Under the pieces are notes generated by a model, which was not told where the DNA came from, did not search any database, and was given only the letters and a program-made list of their open reading frames with translations. Shown here piece after piece: positions 62,334 to 64,000 of a stretch of 64,000 nucleotides of DNA; the stretch's first letter is position 1; each line of letters starts with the position of its first letter. Source of the stretch: Anaerolineae bacterium (GTDB lineage: Bacteria > Chloroflexota > Anaerolineae > Promineifilales > Promineifilaceae); assembly GCA_030425205.1 (NCBI GenBank), contig JAUIAP010000004.1, positions 310,001 through 374,000 on the forward strand, in the 5' to 3' direction. Made by a program: the position numbers and the translations under genes.

Positions 62334-62362
62334 AAGGGTTCCACCTATTAAGTGGAACCCTT
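62334..62362 (-). other. Hairpin between sufB and sufD
   Basis: AAGGGTTCCAC (62334-62344) and GTGGAACCCTT (62352-62362), a perfect 11-bp stem with a 7-base loop. It has no real T tract and lies just upstream of the sufD ribosome-binding site. It may stabilise the sufB mRNA end or tune sufD translation. Confidence 0.65.
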
Positions 62363-62370
62363 GTACTGTT

Positions 62371-63807
62371 TTAACCAATCGATCCTTCCATCTGGAGTTG
62401 AATCAGACGGTTCATCTCAATCGCGTATTCCATCGGCAACTCTTTGACGAGTGGCTCGATGAACCCATTGACGATCAGCGTGTTCGCCATCTCTTCGCCA
62501 ATACCACGAGACATCAGATAGAACAACTGCTCCTCGCCAACCTTGCTGACAGAGGCTTCGTGTCCAACCGTCACATCTTGTGCGTCGATTTCGATGTAAG
62601 GATACGTGTCTGAACGGCTGTCCTCATCCAAGAGCAGCGCATCGCAAACAACATTTGACTTGATGTTTTCCGCGCCTTCATGCACCTTGAGCAATCCGCG
62701 ATAGCTTGAACGTCCGCCATCTTTACAGATCGATTTAGAAATGATGCGGCTCGTTGTGTCGCCCACTTCATGAACAACCTTGCCACCCGCATCCTGATGC
62801 TGACCCTTGCCAGCAAATGCGATGGACAAAATCTCGCCGTGCGCACCCTTGCCGCGCAAATGAACGGCTGGGTATTTCATCGTGATCTTGCTGCCGAGAT
62901 TGCCGTCGATCCATTCCATCGTCGCGTTTTCTTCTGCAACAGCGCGTTTGGTCACAAGGTTATAAACATTGTTCGACCAGTTCTGCACGGTCGTGTAACG
63001 GCAACGTCCACCCTTCTTGACAAAAATCTCAACAACTGCGCTGTGCAACGAATCTTCTGAATAGATCGGTGCGGTGCAACCTTCAACGTAATGCACGTAT
63101 GCACCTTCGTCAACGATAATCAGCGTGCGCTCAAACTGCCCGACGTTCTTCGCATTGATGCGGAAGTACGCTTGCAGTGGCATTTCGATGCTGACACCCG
63201 GCGGCACATAGATGAAGCTACCACCCGACCATGTTGCCGTGTTCAATGCGGCAAACTTGTTGTCGGTGTAGGGAATCACAGAGGCAAAATACTCTTTGAC
63301 AATCTCAGGATGTTGTTTTAACCCTTCATCCATGCCCAAGAAAATTACGCCCTTGTCTTCAAGCTCTTTCTTGATGTTGTGATAGATCACTTCCGACTCG
63401 TATTGAGCCGCAACGCCTGAAAGGTATTTTTGTTCCGCTTCGGGAATACCAAGTTTGTTGAACGTGTCCTTGATGTAGCTGGGAACATCTTCCCAGTTAT
63501 CTTCTTCACGCGCGCTTGGTTTGATGTAGTAGTAAATGTCGTCAAAGTCAATGGTGCCAAGGTCTGCGCCCCATTCTGGCATCGGCCGACTCAAGAAATG
63601 CTCATACGCTTTTAAACGAATATCAAGCATCCACTCTGGCTCACCTTTCGACATCGAAATATAGCGAATCACGTCCTCATTTAGACCTTTTTCAGCCTTA
63701 TAAACGTAATCCTCTACATCTGCAAAACCATACTTCGATGCATAATCGGTATTTACCGATGCGACAACTTCTTCTTCTGTTAATTCGCGTTCAATGACTT
63801 CAGCCAT
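62371..63807 (-). CDS. sufB: Fe-S cluster assembly protein SufB
   Basis: A 478-residue scaffold on which Fe-S clusters are built, in complex with SufC ATPase and SufD. Landmarks: [58 protein letters not shown] (in two parts, containing the conserved Cys), [37 protein letters not shown] and [27 protein letters not shown] precedes the ATG at 63807. sufC is 65 bases upstream. Confidence 0.97.
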   Translation of the reverse strand: MAEVIERELTEEEVVASVNTDYASKYGFADVEDYVYKAEKGLNEDVIRYISMSKGEPEWMLDIRLKAYEHFLSRPMPEWGADLGTIDFDDIYYYIKPSAREEDNWEDVPSYIKDTFNKLGIPEAEQKYLSGVAAQYESEVIYHNIKKELEDKGVIFLGMDEGLKQHPEIVKEYFASVIPYTDNKFAALNTATWSGGSFIYVPPGVSIEMPLQAYFRINAKNVGQFERTLIIVDEGAYVHYVEGCTAPIYSEDSLHSAVVEIFVKKGGRCRYTTVQNWSNNVYNLVTKRAVAEENATMEWIDGNLGSKITMKYPAVHLRGKGAHGEILSIAFAGKGQHQDAGGKVVHEVGDTTSRIISKSICKDGGRSSYRGLLKVHEGAENIKSNVVCDALLLDEDSRSDTYPYIEIDAQDVTVGHEASVSKVGEEQLFYLMSRGIGEEMANTLIVNGFIEPLVKELPMEYAIEMNRLIQLQMEGSIG

Positions 63808-63811
63808 GTCG

Positions 63812-63870
63812 AGATCCTTTACGTTTCACGTTTTACGTTCAAATTCTCGTAAATCGTAATGCGTAATAAT
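63812..63870. repeat. Degenerate TTACG/CGTAA repeat between sufC and sufB
   Basis: Several TTACG, CACG and CGTAA words alternate in a 60-base spacer; the two halves can pair imperfectly. It is like the CAGT-word spacer between sucA and sucB in style but not in sequence. Function is unknown. Confidence 0.5.
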
Positions 63871-63872
63871 GT

Positions 63873-64000
63873 TTATGCTGGTTCAAGCGTGCCGTACTTT
63901 TCGCGCACCCAATCATATCCTTGTTCTTCTAATTTGAGAGCAAGTTCTGGACCACCATGTTCAACAAAACGGCCATCCATCAAAATATGGACATAGTCTG
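63873..64000 (-). CDS. sufC: Fe-S cluster assembly ATPase SufC, C-terminal end
   Basis: The last 41 residues, read from the window edge on the minus strand: DYVHILMDGRFVEHGGPELA, LKLEEQGYDWVREKYG and a TAA stop at 63873-63875. DYVHIMxxGRIVxxGGxELAxxLExxGYxW is the constant end of SufC, an ABC-type ATPase that drives the SufBD scaffold. It begins outside the window. Confidence 0.92.
   Translation of the reverse strand, partial: DYVHILMDGRFVEHGGPELALKLEEQGYDWVREKYGTLEPA

Larger units (their letters stand above)
1401..63599. repeat. Dispersed highly iterated palindrome TCGGCCGA (about 68 copies)
   Basis: The 8-bp perfect palindrome TCGGCCGA recurs throughout the window. By hand I find copies starting at 1401, 2349, 2749, 3773, 4309, 4333, 5304, 5972, 6501, 7907, 8793, 9512, 10842, 12074, 12751, 13987 and on to 61415, 62157 and 63592, about 68 in all. 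A random 64-kb sequence of balanced composition should hold about one. Nearly every copy is flanked by A or T, so the real unit is close to WTCGGCCGAW. All copies I located lie inside protein genes, and all three codon phases are used (Ser-Ala-Glu/Asp, Ile/Phe-Gly-Arg, Arg-Pro). None lies in the DUF4331 gene or in nuoA, nuoH, nuoJ, nuoK, atpB or atpE. The nearest known analogue is the cyanobacterial HIP1 octamer. The count is manual and may be off by a few. Confidence 0.95.

Overview
The window looks like a piece of an aerobic or facultatively aerobic bacterial chromosome of roughly 50% GC, most probably Chloroflexota (Anaerolineae/Ardenticatenia-like). The lineage call is inference. It rests on a complex I cluster with two NuoM subunits, a b-delta type ATP synthase subunit, several GT-C membrane glycosyltransferases, tail-anchored FHA proteins, a choice-of-anchor B protein and a mycoredoxin-like protein. 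No rRNA, CRISPR array, prophage or intact insertion sequence is visible. Coding density is above 90%. The most unusual genome-level feature is the 8-bp palindrome TCGGCCGA, which I count by eye about 68 times where about one is expected; every copy lies in a coding region.

Layout. 1-0.5 kb: start of ssb and rpsF (minus strand). 0.7-3.8 kb: a terminator-ended leader with a 24-residue ORF, then a RIO kinase / GNAT / MFS operon. 3.8-7.4 kb: two overlapping GT-C glycosyltransferases. 7.8-11 kb: three tandem tail-anchored FHA paralogues. 11-19.5 kb (minus): rdgB-DUF402, mfd with a small membrane protein, an APH-family kinase and pth, and nnr. 19.6-21.5 kb: a glycoside hydrolase family 13 protein with altered catalytic residues. 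21.7-24.4 kb (minus): ATP synthase atpI-atpB-atpE-atpF/delta, without F1 genes. 24.5-34.1 kb (minus): nuoA-H-J-K-L-M-M-N, the complete membrane arm of complex I without any peripheral-arm gene. 34.2-37.9 kb: an O-antigen ligase-like protein, a mycoredoxin-like protein with a cytochrome P450, and a divergent TetR regulator. 38-39.8 kb: a surface DUF4331 protein.

40-46 kb: YbaK deacylase, a second GH13 enzyme with an inositol monophosphatase, a GlcD-type FAD oxidase and a choice-of-anchor B protein. 46-52.5 kb: a sensor histidine kinase, sucA-sucB and an orphan response regulator. 52.6-54.2 kb: tRNA-Leu(UAA) followed by tilS. 54.2-60 kb: two Wzz-like proteins, a fasciclin-domain protein, an FAD oxidoreductase and a large membrane protein. 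60-64 kb (minus): the sufC-sufB-sufD operon ending in a strong terminator, then sseA with its own putative operator.

Functionally, energy conservation dominates. 2-oxoglutarate dehydrogenase E1/E2, complex I (membrane arm), the Fo part of the ATP synthase and the SUF iron-sulfur system belong to an oxidative, iron-sulfur-rich metabolism. A second theme is the cell surface: GT-C transferases, O-antigen ligase-like and Wzz-like proteins, and fasciclin, DUF4331 and choice-of-anchor B proteins.
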